This document shows, piece after piece, positions 32,683 through 41,759 of a DNA stretch of 64,000 nt; within the stretch, counting starts at the first letter, position 1; every line of letters starts with the position of its first letter. Below the pieces are notes generated by a model. That model ran no database searches, was not told the origin of the DNA, and saw nothing but the letters and a program-made list of their open reading frames with translations. This DNA is from Chryseobacterium sediminis. Its GTDB lineage: Bacteria > Bacteroidota > Bacteroidia > Flavobacteriales > Weeksellaceae. The translations under genes and the position numbers were made by a program. The stretch is from positions 496,001 through 560,000 of the forward strand of contig NZ_VUNZ01000002.1 in assembly GCF_008386505.1 (NCBI RefSeq), in the 5' to 3' direction.

Positions 32683-33927
32683 ATGACAAATGAACAATAT
32701 CAGGAAGCTATCGACTGGCTTTTCGTACAGATGCCCAATTATCAGATAGATGGACAGAAGGCTTATAAACCCGGGCTTGATAATATTACAAAGCTTTGTG
32801 CTTTCTTTGGAAATCCTCAAGATAAAATCAAATGTATCCATATTGGCGGGACCAATGGAAAAGGTTCTTCAAGCAATATGCTGGCATCTGTTCTCCAGGA
32901 AGCTGGTTATAAAACCGGATTGTACAATTCTCCACACCTGATAGACTTTACCGAACGTATCAAGGTTAACGGGAAAAACTGTAATAAGGAATTTGTCTTT
33001 GAGTTTATTCAAAAATTAAGAACACTTCCGGAAGATATCCGTCCCTCTTTCTTTGAATTTACCACTATCATGGCTTTTGAATATTTTTATCAGCAACAGG
33101 TAGATTTTGCCATTATTGAAGTGGGATTGGGAGGAAGACTGGATTCTACAAATATTATTAAACCCCTGATCTCCGCTATTACGAATGTTCAATTGGATCA
33201 CCAGAATATATTAGGAGATACTATTGAAGAAATAGCCACTGAGAAAGCGGGAATTATTAAACACAACATTCCTGTTATTTCCGGCGACGAGAGTGAAGCA
33301 GTTAAAAATATCATCCGAGAGAAAGCCATTAAAGAAAATGCACCGTTTATAGATGCCACTCTTATTAATACAAATCTTGAATCTGATTTGAAGGGAAATT
33401 ATCAGAAAAAAAACATCAGAGTGGTATTGGCTGCGATAGAAGAGCTAAGAAAACTGGAAATAAATATTTCTGACGAAGCCTTGAGAAACGGACTGCTCCA
33501 TGTTCATCACAACACAGGATTCATTGGCCGTTGGTTTGAATTTTCAAAAAATCCACTTACAATTTGTGATACAGGACACAACCAGGCAGGTTTGGAGTAT
33601 GTTTTTTCGCAATTAAATTCAATTGACAGGCACAAGCATGTCATTTTGGGGTTTGTCAATGACAAAAAAATAGATGATGTGATGAAATTACTTCCTGAAA
33701 ATTCTGAGTTCTATTTTTCAAAACCATCCATCAACAGGGGAAGACATCCGGAAGATTATGAAAATCTGCTTGAGGAGGCGAAAATTTTTTATAAAATTTT
33801 TGATTCTGTACAGGAAGCGTATCTCGCTGCAAAAGAACGATGTACAAATGAAGAAATGATTTTTATTGGCGGAAGCAACTTTGTAGTGGGAGATTTTTTA
33901 GAAAAAAATTTGGAGATTAAAGAATAA
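32683..33927 (+). CDS. folC: Bifunctional folylpolyglutamate synthase / dihydrofolate synthase
   Basis: A 414-residue Mur-ligase-family enzyme that adds glutamate to dihydropteroate or folates. CIHIGGTNGKGSSSNMLAS is the ATP loop; SPHLIDFTERIKVNG, EVGLGGRLDSTNI, QLDHQNILGDTIEEIATEK and ICDTGHNQAGLEY are family signatures. It is monocistronic; its 3' end also carries the promoter of the tRNA-Val genes. Confidence 0.96.
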   Translation: MTNEQYQEAIDWLFVQMPNYQIDGQKAYKPGLDNITKLCAFFGNPQDKIKCIHIGGTNGKGSSSNMLASVLQEAGYKTGLYNSPHLIDFTERIKVNGKNCNKEFVFEFIQKLRTLPEDIRPSFFEFTTIMAFEYFYQQQVDFAIIEVGLGGRLDSTNIIKPLISAITNVQLDHQNILGDTIEEIATEKAGIIKHNIPVISGDESEAVKNIIREKAIKENAPFIDATLINTNLESDLKGNYQKKNIRVVLAAIEELRKLEINISDEALRNGLLHVHHNTGFIGRWFEFSKNPLTICDTGHNQAGLEYVFSQLNSIDRHKHVILGFVNDKKIDDVMKLLPENSEFYFSKPSINRGRHPEDYENLLEEAKIFYKIFDSVQEAYLAAKERCTNEEMIFIGGSNFVVGDFLEKNLEIKE

Positions 33928-33939
33928 GTCGTATATTTG
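33909..33939 (+). promoter_or_regulatory. Promoter of the tRNA-Val cluster
   Basis: TTTG (33909-33912) and TATATTTG (33932-33939) are 19 bases apart, the ideal Bacteroidota promoter. The -33 box lies inside the end of folC, and the -7 box follows its stop codon. Confidence 0.8.
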
Positions 33940-33969
33940 CACCACTCTAAACAAGAGAACAAGTCTAGA

Positions 33970-34044
33970 GGGTTCTTAGCTCAGTTGGTTCAGAGCATCT
34001 GGTTTACACCCAGAGGGTCGGGGGTTCGAATCCCTCAGGACCCA
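33970..34044 (+). tRNA. tRNA-Val (anticodon TAC), copy 1
   Basis: A 75-base cloverleaf: acceptor GGGTTCT/AGGACCC, D arm with GCTC/GAGC, anticodon stem CTGG/CCAG with loop TTTACAC (TAC at 34005-34007), T arm with GTTCGAATC. The 3' CCA is not encoded. Confidence 0.97.
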
Positions 34045-34077
34045 CAGAAAAGGAAACGAAACCTTTCAAAAAAATTC

Positions 34078-34152
34078 GGGTTCTTAGCTCAGTTGGTTCA
34101 GAGCATCTGGTTTACACCCAGAGGGTCGGGGGTTCGAATCCCTCAGGACCCA
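34078..34152 (+). tRNA. tRNA-Val (anticodon TAC), copy 2
   Basis: Identical in sequence to copy 1, one 108-base period downstream, separated by a 33-base spacer. Confidence 0.97.
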
Positions 34153-34185
34153 CAGAAAAGGAAACGAAACCTTTCAAAAAAATTC

Positions 34186-34260
34186 GGGTTCTTAGCTCAG
34201 TTGGTTCAGAGCATCTGGTTTACACCCAGAGGGTCGGGGGTTCGAATCCCTCAGGACCCA
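34186..34260 (+). tRNA. tRNA-Val (anticodon TAC), copy 3
   Basis: Identical to copies 1 and 2; followed by the cluster terminator rather than by another spacer. Confidence 0.97.
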
Positions 34261-34262
34261 CA

Positions 34263-34292
34263 GAAATCTCTCAAGAAATTGGGAGATTTTTT
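34263..34292 (+). terminator. Terminator of the tRNA-Val cluster
   Basis: AAATCTCTC pairs with GGGAGATTT (one G-T wobble), followed by a long T-run. Confidence 0.8.
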
Positions 34293-34346
34293 TATTTTAT
34301 CCCTAAGCAATATAAAGCTTACCTCCTCTTTTTCTTAATATTTATT

Positions 34347-34354
34347 TACCTTTG
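34347..34354 (+). promoter_or_regulatory. -7 promoter element of a glycosyltransferase gene
   Basis: TACCTTTG matches TAnnTTTG. Transcription would begin near 34361, so a TTG at 34362 would be at the very 5' end; GTG 34377 is the better start. Confidence 0.55.
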
Positions 34355-34376
34355 CCTGCACTTGAATCTGCCTGAC

Positions 34377-35498
34377 GTGAAGGAACTCCATATCATATCA
34401 TTCAACTATCCTTATCCTCCTTCTTATGGCGGGATCATTGATGTGTATTATAAGATCAGGGCTTTATCTGATTTGGGAATAAAGATTCATCTTCATTGTT
34501 TTGTAGACAAAATTCCTGCAACGGTTGATCCGGAAGTTGAGGAAAGCACAGAAAATATCTTTTTTTATGAAAAGAAAAAGAACCCACTCCTCTATTTCTC
34601 AGGAATACCTTTTGCAGCAGCCATAAGGGACTCTGAAACCCTTCTTAAAAACCTGGAAAAGATCAAAGCTCCTATATTATTTGAGGGCTTACAGACAACA
34701 TATATTTCAAAACTTTTAAAGGGTAAAGGGCATCAACTCTACCTTCGTCATCACAATAACGAAACAGAGTATTATAAAGGTCTTTCGTTATCAGAAAAAA
34801 ATATCTTTAAAAAAATTGTTTACAGAATTGAATCCTTAAAACATAAAGGATACGAGAAAAAACTTTTAAAAAGGTTTGATGCTGTATTCTGCCTGTCTGG
34901 AAAAGAATACAATGAAGTAGAAATTTATTCAAAAAACGCACGGTTAATCCCTATTTTCCATGGCAATCAATTGGTAAAGCAACTGGATAAAAAAGGGAAT
35001 TATTTTCTTTTTCATGGAGACCTTACCACAGCTGACAACAAAAAAGCTCTGATTGAGACTATTGATTTATTTAAAACGCTTCCACAGTATAAGCTTGTTG
35101 TTGCCTCCGACCGTGCCAGTGAAGACATTAAAAGAAGAATTTCAGCGATTCAAAATATTACCCTCACTCCTATTCAAACAACAGAAAAACTCCACAATCT
35201 TCTGGAAGATGCCCATGCCAACATTCTGCTTTCTTACCAGAATTCAGGAACCAAAGTGAAGCTTTTCAACACTCTTTATAATAGTCGTTTTGTTATTATT
35301 AACGGAAATATTACAGACGATCCGGTTTTGAAGAGTTTATGCCTGTATGGGGCTGATATGGCCGAAATTCGCCAACAGATTATCACCTCAGCAGAAAAAG
35401 ACTATAATGATTCTGAAAAGAGAAAGGAAATATTAGAAAAAACACATTCGGATCATGCCAAAGCCGAAGAGATGGTAAAGATTATTTTTAAAAATTAA
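34377..35498 (+). CDS. Glycosyltransferase-like protein (GT-B fold)
   Basis: About 373 residues. The N-terminus LHIISFNYPYPPSYGGIIDVYYK is typical of GT4-like GT-B enzymes that act on bacterial surface glycans; FLFHGDLTTADNKKALIET and ILLSYQNSGTKVKLFNTLY correspond to the nucleotide-sugar-binding half, with a conserved Ser/Lys-rich loop. Start codon is uncertain (TTG 34362 or GTG 34377). It overlaps the converging heptosyltransferase-like gene by 11 bases. Acceptor and donor are unknown. Confidence 0.82.
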   Translation: MKELHIISFNYPYPPSYGGIIDVYYKIRALSDLGIKIHLHCFVDKIPATVDPEVEESTENIFFYEKKKNPLLYFSGIPFAAAIRDSETLLKNLEKIKAPILFEGLQTTYISKLLKGKGHQLYLRHHNNETEYYKGLSLSEKNIFKKIVYRIESLKHKGYEKKLLKRFDAVFCLSGKEYNEVEIYSKNARLIPIFHGNQLVKQLDKKGNYFLFHGDLTTADNKKALIETIDLFKTLPQYKLVVASDRASEDIKRRISAIQNITLTPIQTTEKLHNLLEDAHANILLSYQNSGTKVKLFNTLYNSRFVIINGNITDDPVLKSLCLYGADMAEIRQQIITSAEKDYNDSEKRKEILEKTHSDHAKAEEMVKIIFKN

Positions 35499-36459
35499 CT
35501 CTGTCTACGACCTTCTGAATATTGAATTCCTCAAGACAAGCCCAGTCTCCTCTGTAGCATTCTTTATCTCCAAAAACAGAACACGGTCTGCAGGTAAGAT
35601 CTTTTACCTGAACAACATCTTCTTCACTCTGCCCGAATCCTAAAAATCCGGCATAAGGATGAGTAGCTCCCCAGATAGAAATACATCTTGTTCCTACAAG
35701 ACTTGCCAGGTGCATATTTGCAGAATCCATAGAAATCATCAGTTCCAGCCCGGCAATTTGGTTGAGTTCTTCTGTAAGGTTTAATTTTCCGGCAAGATTT
35801 TTTGTATTAGGAATCTCACTCTCCCATCTTTCAAGGGTTTCCGTTTCTTTTTTACCTCCACCAAAGAAATACACCGTATGTTTCTGAGCCAGAATTCTGA
35901 CCAGTTCATAGGATTTTTCCAGAGGAAGCATCTTGCCTTTATGTTGAGCAAAAGGGGCAAAACCAATCCCAGACTGATGCTCCGAAGTTGGCCTTAGCTG
36001 ATGTGAAAGCTCAATTCTGAATCCCATTTTACGGAATACATCGGCATAACGTTCTACTGTTTTCTTCAGCTGCACTTTCTCAAGGTTCCATACATCTGTA
36101 AGATGTTCTTTCTCCTCTTTACCCTTATCTATTTTGAAAACTTTAAGTCCTTTTCTTCTATATATTCTGTCTAAAACCTTGGTCCGGATTACGTCGTGAA
36201 GATTGGCAATACAGTCCGGATTAAATTCCCGGATCAGCTCATTGCTCAGTTTCCTTAAGCCAAAGAGTCCTTTATAATCATCAAGATCAATCCCTTTAAA
36301 AGTCACATTGGGAACTCCCGCAAACAGCGCTTCAAAATTCTTTCTGGACACCATAATAATTTCCACACCGGGGTTCTGCTCCAGAAATTCTCTGAAAACA
36401 GGAACAGTCATCGCAACATCTCCGAATGCGGAAAAACGATATGCTAAAATTTTTGTCAC
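35488..36459 (-). CDS. Glycosyltransferase family 9 (ADP-heptose LPS heptosyltransferase-like)
   Basis: A 323-residue enzyme. The N-terminus ILAYRFSAFGDVAMTVPVFR is the classic GT9 start; GIGFAPFAQHKGKML holds the donor-binding region, and ISMDSANMHLASLVG with ISIWGATHPYAGFLG is the conserved C-terminal motif. GT9 enzymes add heptose to the LPS inner core. In Bacteroidota the donor may differ. It lies 2 bases after sufE and is followed by the converging glycosyltransferase gene. Confidence 0.92.
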   Translation of the reverse strand: MTKILAYRFSAFGDVAMTVPVFREFLEQNPGVEIIMVSRKNFEALFAGVPNVTFKGIDLDDYKGLFGLRKLSNELIREFNPDCIANLHDVIRTKVLDRIYRRKGLKVFKIDKGKEEKEHLTDVWNLEKVQLKKTVERYADVFRKMGFRIELSHQLRPTSEHQSGIGFAPFAQHKGKMLPLEKSYELVRILAQKHTVYFFGGGKKETETLERWESEIPNTKNLAGKLNLTEELNQIAGLELMISMDSANMHLASLVGTRCISIWGATHPYAGFLGFGQSEEDVVQVKDLTCRPCSVFGDKECYRGDWACLEEFNIQKVVDRVNF

Positions 36460-36461
36460 GG

Positions 36462-36881
36462 CTATGATTTCAGTTGATAGGCAACTGCATAAAACTTGAT
36501 CTGCTTCGTCATGGCCATCAATCCGTTGGCTCTTGAAGGTGAAAGAAATTCCTGTAGTCCTATTTCTGCAATAAAATCGAAATCAGAATCTAAAATTTCC
36601 TGAGTGGAATGTCCACTATAAATACTTACTAAAAGAGAAACGATTCCTTTGGGTAAAATACCGTCAGAATCTGCATTAAAGAAAAGTTTACCATCTTTAA
36701 ATTCAGCATCAATCCAAACTTTACTCTGGCAGCCTTTAATCAGATTTTCTTCTGTTTTTCTTTCTTCCGGCAAGCCTTTCAATTCTTTCCCAAGATCAAT
36801 GATGTACTCGTACTTTTGTTCCCAATCGTCAAGAAAAGCGAATTCATCTATTATTTCCTGCTGTTTTTCTTTAATGGTCAT
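36462..36881 (-). CDS. sufE: SufE-family sulfur acceptor protein
   Basis: A 139-residue protein. The conserved region IKGCQSKVWIDAEFKDGKLF contains the active Cys that accepts persulfide sulfur from the SufS cysteine desulfurase; GIVSLLVSIYSGHSTQEIL and FLSPSRANGLMAMTKQIK are also characteristic. It supports iron-sulfur cluster assembly although no other suf gene is adjacent. A -7 box (complement of 36902-36909, TATCTTTG) precedes it, and the GT9 gene follows after 2 bases. Confidence 0.93.
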   Translation of the reverse strand: MTIKEKQQEIIDEFAFLDDWEQKYEYIIDLGKELKGLPEERKTEENLIKGCQSKVWIDAEFKDGKLFFNADSDGILPKGIVSLLVSIYSGHSTQEILDSDFDFIAEIGLQEFLSPSRANGLMAMTKQIKFYAVAYQLKS

Positions 36882-36901
36882 TTTTAATCAAATTTCTTTT
36901 G

Positions 36902-36909
36902 CAAAGATA
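36902..36909 (-). promoter_or_regulatory. -7 promoter element of sufE
   Basis: The minus strand reads TATCTTTG, matching TAnnTTTG, 20 bases before the ATG; it separates sufE from the upstream glycosyltransferase gene. Confidence 0.5.
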
Positions 36910-36926
36910 ACCAATTTTGTAAAATT

Positions 36927-38024
36927 TTATAGCCGGGATGCTTTTTCAAAAAGCTGAAGAATTTTTGTTTCTTCGTTCTCCCAGCAAAATACATCTGCAG
37001 CTTTGTTAAGTTCACTCTGATAATAGAGTCTTCCTCTTTCAAGAACCAGATTAATTGCTTTTTCAATCGTTTCAGGCTGATGATCTGTAATGATCTCCCC
37101 TACATTGAACTGATTTTTTATACGCTGCATTTCCGGGAAATTAATCATTACAAGTGGTACTCTGGACTGGATATAATCACAAACTTTATTGGGAAGTGAA
37201 TAATAATAACTTACTCCATTATTCTCTTCGAGGCTGAATCCTACATCTGCTGTTTTTGTTATTTCTCTGAGATTTTCCGGTTTCAGTTTACCAAGGAAAA
37301 AAACTTTGTCCTGCAGTTTTTCCTGAATGACGAGTTCTTCATATATTTTTTTCTTCGGTCCGTCACCTGCGATTTTCAGAACCGCATCTTTAATATGATG
37401 CATAGCAACAATCATTTTTTCAATTCCTCTGGATTGGTTGATCGCTCCCTGATACAGAATAATTTTAGGATGATTTTCAGGAATTTCAGGGGCTGAAAGA
37501 ATTTTTCTCGGAATATTTCTGACAACTACCGGATTGACATTATATTTTTCGTGAAACCATTCGGCATAGCTTTCACTTTCTGTCATCATAAATTTCACAC
37601 GAGGAACCAGCTTTCTTTCCAGCACCCTCCAGAATTTCTGTGAGAAACGGTTTTGTACCGACGGCATTTCCGTGAAAATTTCATGACTGTCAAAGACTAA
37701 TGGAATGTTAAATTTCTTGGCAATGAGATAATTTGGCAGAAGTGCATCAATATCATTGGCATGGAGGATAGTATCTTTGTCCGCTTTTTTCTTAAGTTCA
37801 TGGTATAATTTCCAGTTGAACTCAAAATAAGCTGTCTTTAAACTTTTTGACGTCAGTTTTATTCTTGAAAAAGGATAAGGGCGTTCCATTTTCTCATTTC
37901 CTTCCCAGTCGTTTCCGATCAGTTCAATGGGATATCCGTTGTCAAAAAGGGTTTTGCACACCTTTTCTATTCGCTGATCGGTATACAAACTGCTAAAGGC
38001 AGATACTAGTATTTTTTTCTTCAT
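36927..38024 (-). CDS. Glycosyltransferase family 4
   Basis: About 365 residues starting MKKKILVSAFSSLYTDQRIEKV. Family features are DSHEIFTEMPSVQN, the donor-binding helix-loop GAINQSRGIEKMIVAMHHI, KIAGDGPKKKIYEEL, and the E-x7-E-like segment NNGVSYYYSLPNKVCDYIQS. The enzyme adds a sugar to a surface glycan or lipid. The start is the ATG at 38024; its first base is also the last base of the preceding stop codon, so the two genes are coupled. Confidence 0.9.
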   Translation of the reverse strand: MKKKILVSAFSSLYTDQRIEKVCKTLFDNGYPIELIGNDWEGNEKMERPYPFSRIKLTSKSLKTAYFEFNWKLYHELKKKADKDTILHANDIDALLPNYLIAKKFNIPLVFDSHEIFTEMPSVQNRFSQKFWRVLERKLVPRVKFMMTESESYAEWFHEKYNVNPVVVRNIPRKILSAPEIPENHPKIILYQGAINQSRGIEKMIVAMHHIKDAVLKIAGDGPKKKIYEELVIQEKLQDKVFFLGKLKPENLREITKTADVGFSLEENNGVSYYYSLPNKVCDYIQSRVPLVMINFPEMQRIKNQFNVGEIITDHQPETIEKAINLVLERGRLYYQSELNKAADVFCWENEETKILQLFEKASRL

Positions 38025-38248
38025 TAATTTTTCTTGTCTAATATTAAATAATAGATCTGAATGAAACAAATGAGCCCGTTTGGAATGATAACCGGCCAAA
38101 GCATTCCATTGAAGATACCATAAATGACAAAACAAATACAGCCGATCATGTTGACTACTCTAATTTTTCTTACATCTTTCAGTATGAAACTCAATACAAT
38201 AAAAAGAGATGCAGAATAGCCGACGTAGGTGGTAATTTCAGTATTCAT
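38024..38248 (-). CDS. Small membrane protein (YgjV-like)
   Basis: A 74-residue protein with three predicted membrane segments (YSASLFIVLSFIL, MIGCICFVIYGIFNG, NGLICFIQIYYLIL). The pattern resembles small YgjV-type inner-membrane proteins; relatives have been mislabelled uroporphyrinogen decarboxylase. It overlaps the GT4 gene by one base and may help that enzyme act at the membrane. A -7 box TAAGTTTG (complement of 38268-38275) precedes it. Confidence 0.7.
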   Translation of the reverse strand: MNTEITTYVGYSASLFIVLSFILKDVRKIRVVNMIGCICFVIYGIFNGMLWPVIIPNGLICFIQIYYLILDKKN

Positions 38249-38267
38249 GGGGAAAATTTAAGGATAA

Positions 38268-38275
38268 CAAACTTA
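38268..38275 (-). promoter_or_regulatory. -7 promoter element of the YgjV-like/GT4 pair
   Basis: The minus strand reads TAAGTTTG, an exact TAnnTTTG match, 20 bases ahead of the ATG. Confidence 0.5.
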
Positions 38276-38399
38276 ATCATTTTCAATAAGATAATAAAAT
38301 TTTTTCTGCCATAAAGTCATTAATTGATTTTTGGTAAAATATTTGTAATTTAGATAATGAATAAAAGGTAATGTTGCCTTTGTTCTAATGAGATATATT

Positions 38400-40937
38400 A
38401 TGGATTATAAGTTTTCACAAGGTTTGAGCCAAGTGTTCAAACAAAGCAAAAGCGAAGCTAAAAGGCTGAAAAGTGAATTTCTTAATACAGAACATCTACT
38501 TTTAGGTATTATAAAAACGGAAAACTCTGCAAAAGAAATCCTTCAAAACCTTAATGCGGATTTAACACAAATCAGAAGAAAAATTGAAACTTTAAATACA
38601 GCAAGTCTAAATCCTATTTCTGAGGAGGTTACCAATATTTCTTTCACTAAGATGGCAGACCACGCCATTAAACGTGCAGAGTTAGAATGCCGACAATATA
38701 AAAGCAATGAAATTAATACCGTTCACCTGCTTTTAGGTATTCTTTATAAATATGAGGACCCTACTTCAAATATTCTGGGAGCTTATGACATCGACTATGA
38801 AGGAGTTTCAAGAGAATACCAGACTATGCTTAAAAATTCAGGCCAGTCTCCACAGATGAGTGCTTATGACGATGATGATGAGAGAGAAGAATTTGAGCAA
38901 ATGAGAAAGCCTACAGGAAATTTAGGTTCTGCGAAAAGTAAAACGCCTACTTTGGATAACTTTGGTAGAGACCTTACTTCTTTGGCAAGAGATGGAAAAC
39001 TAGATCCGGTAATCGGCCGTGAAAAAGAAATTGAGAGAGTTTCTCAGATCTTATCGCGTAGAAAGAAAAACAACCCTCTTCTTATCGGAGAGCCGGGAGT
39101 TGGTAAATCTGCCATTGCTGAAGGTTTAGCATTAAGAATTCAACAGAAAAAAGTGTCCAGAGTTCTTTACGGAAAACGTGTAATCACTTTAGATCTGGCA
39201 AGTTTAGTTGCCGGAACTAAGTACCGTGGCCAGTTTGAAGAAAGAATGAAGGCCATTATGACGGAACTGGAAAAGAACAGAGATGTCATTTTATTTATTG
39301 ATGAGCTTCATACCATTGTAGGAGCAGGAAGTTCTACAGGAAGTTTAGATGCTTCCAATATGTTCAAACCTGCTTTGGCAAGAGGAGAAATTCAATGCAT
39401 CGGGGCAACCACTCTGGATGAATACCGTCAGTATATTGAAAAAGACGGTGCTTTAGAAAGAAGATTCCAGAAAGTAATGGTGGAACCTACTTCTATTGAT
39501 GAAACAGTTCAGATTTTGAATCAAATCAAAGATAAATATGAAGAGCATCATAATGTAATATATACTCCTGAAGCTATTTTGGCTTGTGTTAATTTGACCT
39601 CGAGATATATTACAGACCGCTTCTTACCAGACAAAGCTATTGATGCAATGGACGAGGCCGGATCTCGTGTTTACATCAAAAACATGAAAGTTCCTACCGA
39701 AATCATTGATTTTGAAAAGAAAATTGAAGATATCAAAGAACTGAAGCAGAAAGCCGTAAAAGCTCAGGATTATCTTGAGGCTAGAAAGCTTAAAGATGAG
39801 GAGGAACGTCTTCAGATGGAACTGAATGCAGCTCAGGAAAAATGGGATAAGGATGTAAAAGAGAAAAAAGAAACCGTAACGGAAGAAAATGTAGCAGAAG
39901 TGGTTTCTATGATGAGTGGAGTTCCTGTAACGAAAGTTGGCAAGAACGAGCTTGATAAACTTGCCCAGATGGATGAAAAACTTAATGGAAAAGTAATCGG
40001 TCAGGAAGATGCTGTGAAAAAAGTTGTGAAAGCAATTCAAAGAAACAGAGCTGGTCTTAAAGATCCGAACCGTCCTATCGGTACCTTTATTTTCCTTGGA
40101 ACAACCGGGGTTGGTAAAACCGAGCTGGCTAAAGTAATGGCGAGAGAACTCTTTGAGTCCGACGAATCTTTGATCAGAATTGACATGAGTGAATACATGG
40201 AAAAATTCGCAGTTTCAAGATTGGTAGGAGCGCCTCCGGGATATGTAGGATATGAAGAAGGAGGTCAGCTGACTGAAGCGGTAAGAAGAAAACCTTATGC
40301 TGTGGTTCTTTTGGATGAGATTGAAAAAGCTCACCCGGATGTATTCAATATTCTGTTACAGATCCTAGATGAAGGTCACGTTACAGACAGCTTAGGCAGA
40401 AAAATAGACTTCAGAAATACAATTATCATTCTTACTTCCAATATCGGAACCAGAGATCTTAAAGACTTTGGAGATGGTGTAGGATTCGGAACATCAGCTA
40501 AAAAGACAAGCTCAGATACAAGAGCGAGAAGCACCATTGAAAGTGCCCTTAAGAAAGCATTTGCTCCTGAATTCCTAAACAGAATTGATGATATTGTGAT
40601 CTTCAACTCTCTTGTTCAGGATGATATCAAGAAAATTATTGATATTGAATTGAACAAATTGTATGGCAGACTTGAAAAATTAGGATATAAAGTTGACTTA
40701 ACTGAAGATGCTAAAAACTTCATTTCTGAAAAAGGATGGGATAAAGATTTCGGTGCAAGACCATTGAAACGAGCAATCCAGAAATATATTGAAGACTTAT
40801 TGGCAGAAATGCTGGTAAACAAGCAATTGAATGAAGGAGAAACCGTAGTTCTTGACCTTAATGAGGCTAAAGACGGACTGATTGGAAAAACGCAGAAAGC
40901 GAAAAAATCAGCTGCTGAGAAATCTTCTCAATCTTAA
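38400..40937 (+). CDS. clpC: ATP-dependent Clp protease ATP-binding subunit ClpC
   Basis: About 845 residues. Two Clp_N repeats (AKRLKSEFLNTEHLLLGII and AECRQYKSNEINTVHLLLGIL) are followed by AAA domain 1 with Walker A GEPGVGKSA at about residue 230, a UVR-like middle segment (DYLEARKLKDEEERLQMEL) and AAA domain 2 with Walker A GTTGVGKTELAK at about residue 565. It unfolds proteins for ClpP and in stress response. ATG 38400 is preferred over 38388 (MDYKFSQGL). A perfect hairpin terminator follows. Confidence 0.96.
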   Translation: MDYKFSQGLSQVFKQSKSEAKRLKSEFLNTEHLLLGIIKTENSAKEILQNLNADLTQIRRKIETLNTASLNPISEEVTNISFTKMADHAIKRAELECRQYKSNEINTVHLLLGILYKYEDPTSNILGAYDIDYEGVSREYQTMLKNSGQSPQMSAYDDDDEREEFEQMRKPTGNLGSAKSKTPTLDNFGRDLTSLARDGKLDPVIGREKEIERVSQILSRRKKNNPLLIGEPGVGKSAIAEGLALRIQQKKVSRVLYGKRVITLDLASLVAGTKYRGQFEERMKAIMTELEKNRDVILFIDELHTIVGAGSSTGSLDASNMFKPALARGEIQCIGATTLDEYRQYIEKDGALERRFQKVMVEPTSIDETVQILNQIKDKYEEHHNVIYTPEAILACVNLTSRYITDRFLPDKAIDAMDEAGSRVYIKNMKVPTEIIDFEKKIEDIKELKQKAVKAQDYLEARKLKDEEERLQMELNAAQEKWDKDVKEKKETVTEENVAEVVSMMSGVPVTKVGKNELDKLAQMDEKLNGKVIGQEDAVKKVVKAIQRNRAGLKDPNRPIGTFIFLGTTGVGKTELAKVMARELFESDESLIRIDMSEYMEKFAVSRLVGAPPGYVGYEEGGQLTEAVRRKPYAVVLLDEIEKAHPDVFNILLQILDEGHVTDSLGRKIDFRNTIIILTSNIGTRDLKDFGDGVGFGTSAKKTSSDTRARSTIESALKKAFAPEFLNRIDDIVIFNSLVQDDIKKIIDIELNKLYGRLEKLGYKVDLTEDAKNFISEKGWDKDFGARPLKRAIQKYIEDLLAEMLVNKQLNEGETVVLDLNEAKDGLIGKTQKAKKSAAEKSSQS

Positions 40938-40963
40938 TTGAATAAATAATTTAATTTTAATAG

Positions 40964-41000
40964 AAACGGCCCGGGAAATTTCCCGGGCCGTTTTGTTTTA
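40964..41000 (+). terminator. Strong terminator of clpC
   Basis: A perfect 15-base inverted repeat (40964-40978 and 40979-40993), with AAACGGCCCGGGAAA as its left arm and a T-rich tail. Confidence 0.95.
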
Positions 41001-41042
41001 TATTTTTTGGATAAAGTCTTTTCTATTAATGAAATCACAAGA

Positions 41043-41570
41043 TTAAAGTCCTACCACAAATCCTATATTCGGGATCAGTCCGCTTGAAAACACACTGGAG
41101 TTCTCCTTCCAAAGAACATTATACATTAATCCAATCTGCATAAAAGAATTATTTCCTATTCTTTGCATATACCCTCCTCCAAGATACAAAGCATTTTCTT
41201 CTGTGTTGTATTTATAATCGTAGTATTTGTCCTTGTAATCAACAAAATAATGCTGATAGTTGGCACCAACATAAAATGATCTTGCAAAATAGTAATTGAC
41301 AAATGGGCCTACTCCAAACATGGTAGATTTATAATAGTCGGAAGTCTGCCACGATACACTTCCTACAACTCCTGCTTCAAGATCATCCGTAAGCCTGTAA
41401 CCCACTCTTGGTGAAGCAGACAGATTAAAAGCACTGTTACTGCCAAATCCTAATCCGATTCCTCCTCCAAAGGTCCACTTGCTGCTTTCCTGTGGCTGGG
41501 CACCCACTGAAACCTGGGAAAACGCTGAGCCTGAGATGATCAGCATTATAGAAATAATAATTTTTTTCAT
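41043..41570 (-). CDS. Outer-membrane beta-barrel protein
   Basis: About 175 residues. Signal peptide IIISIMLIISGSAFSQ, then a compact series of amphipathic strands (WTFGGGIGLGFGSNSAFNLS, ARSFYVGANYQHYFVDYKD, GLIPNIGFVVGL) ending in a hydrophobic residue typical of OmpA/OmpW-like 8-stranded barrels. The start is ATG 41570 (11 residues after an earlier possible start). No binding or transport function can be assigned. Confidence 0.82.
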   Translation of the reverse strand: MKKIIISIMLIISGSAFSQVSVGAQPQESSKWTFGGGIGLGFGSNSAFNLSASPRVGYRLTDDLEAGVVGSVSWQTSDYYKSTMFGVGPFVNYYFARSFYVGANYQHYFVDYKDKYYDYKYNTEENALYLGGGYMQRIGNNSFMQIGLMYNVLWKENSSVFSSGLIPNIGFVVGL

Positions 41571-41701
41571 ATGTAGATATATTTTGTTTTGATGATATGG
41601 CATACACCTTCACTTGTTATAGTACGGTATAATGCAAATACGATTAACATCGTTTTTATCAATGTTTAAAATTATGGTTTTTTTACGAATTTATTTAGTT
41701 G

Positions 41702-41709
41702 TATTTTTG
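41702..41709 (+). promoter_or_regulatory. -7 promoter element of mnmA
   Basis: TATTTTTG matches TAnnTTTG and would give a leader of about 45 bases. Confidence 0.5.
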
Positions 41710-41759
41710 CCACATCAAACTAAGAACTCCCGTTAAGAGTTTCGTAAAATTGAAATACA

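Noticed and set aside
33937..34338. 133-codon open frame with three repeated protein blocks
   Set aside because: It is the translation of three tRNA-Val copies and their spacers, not a protein gene.
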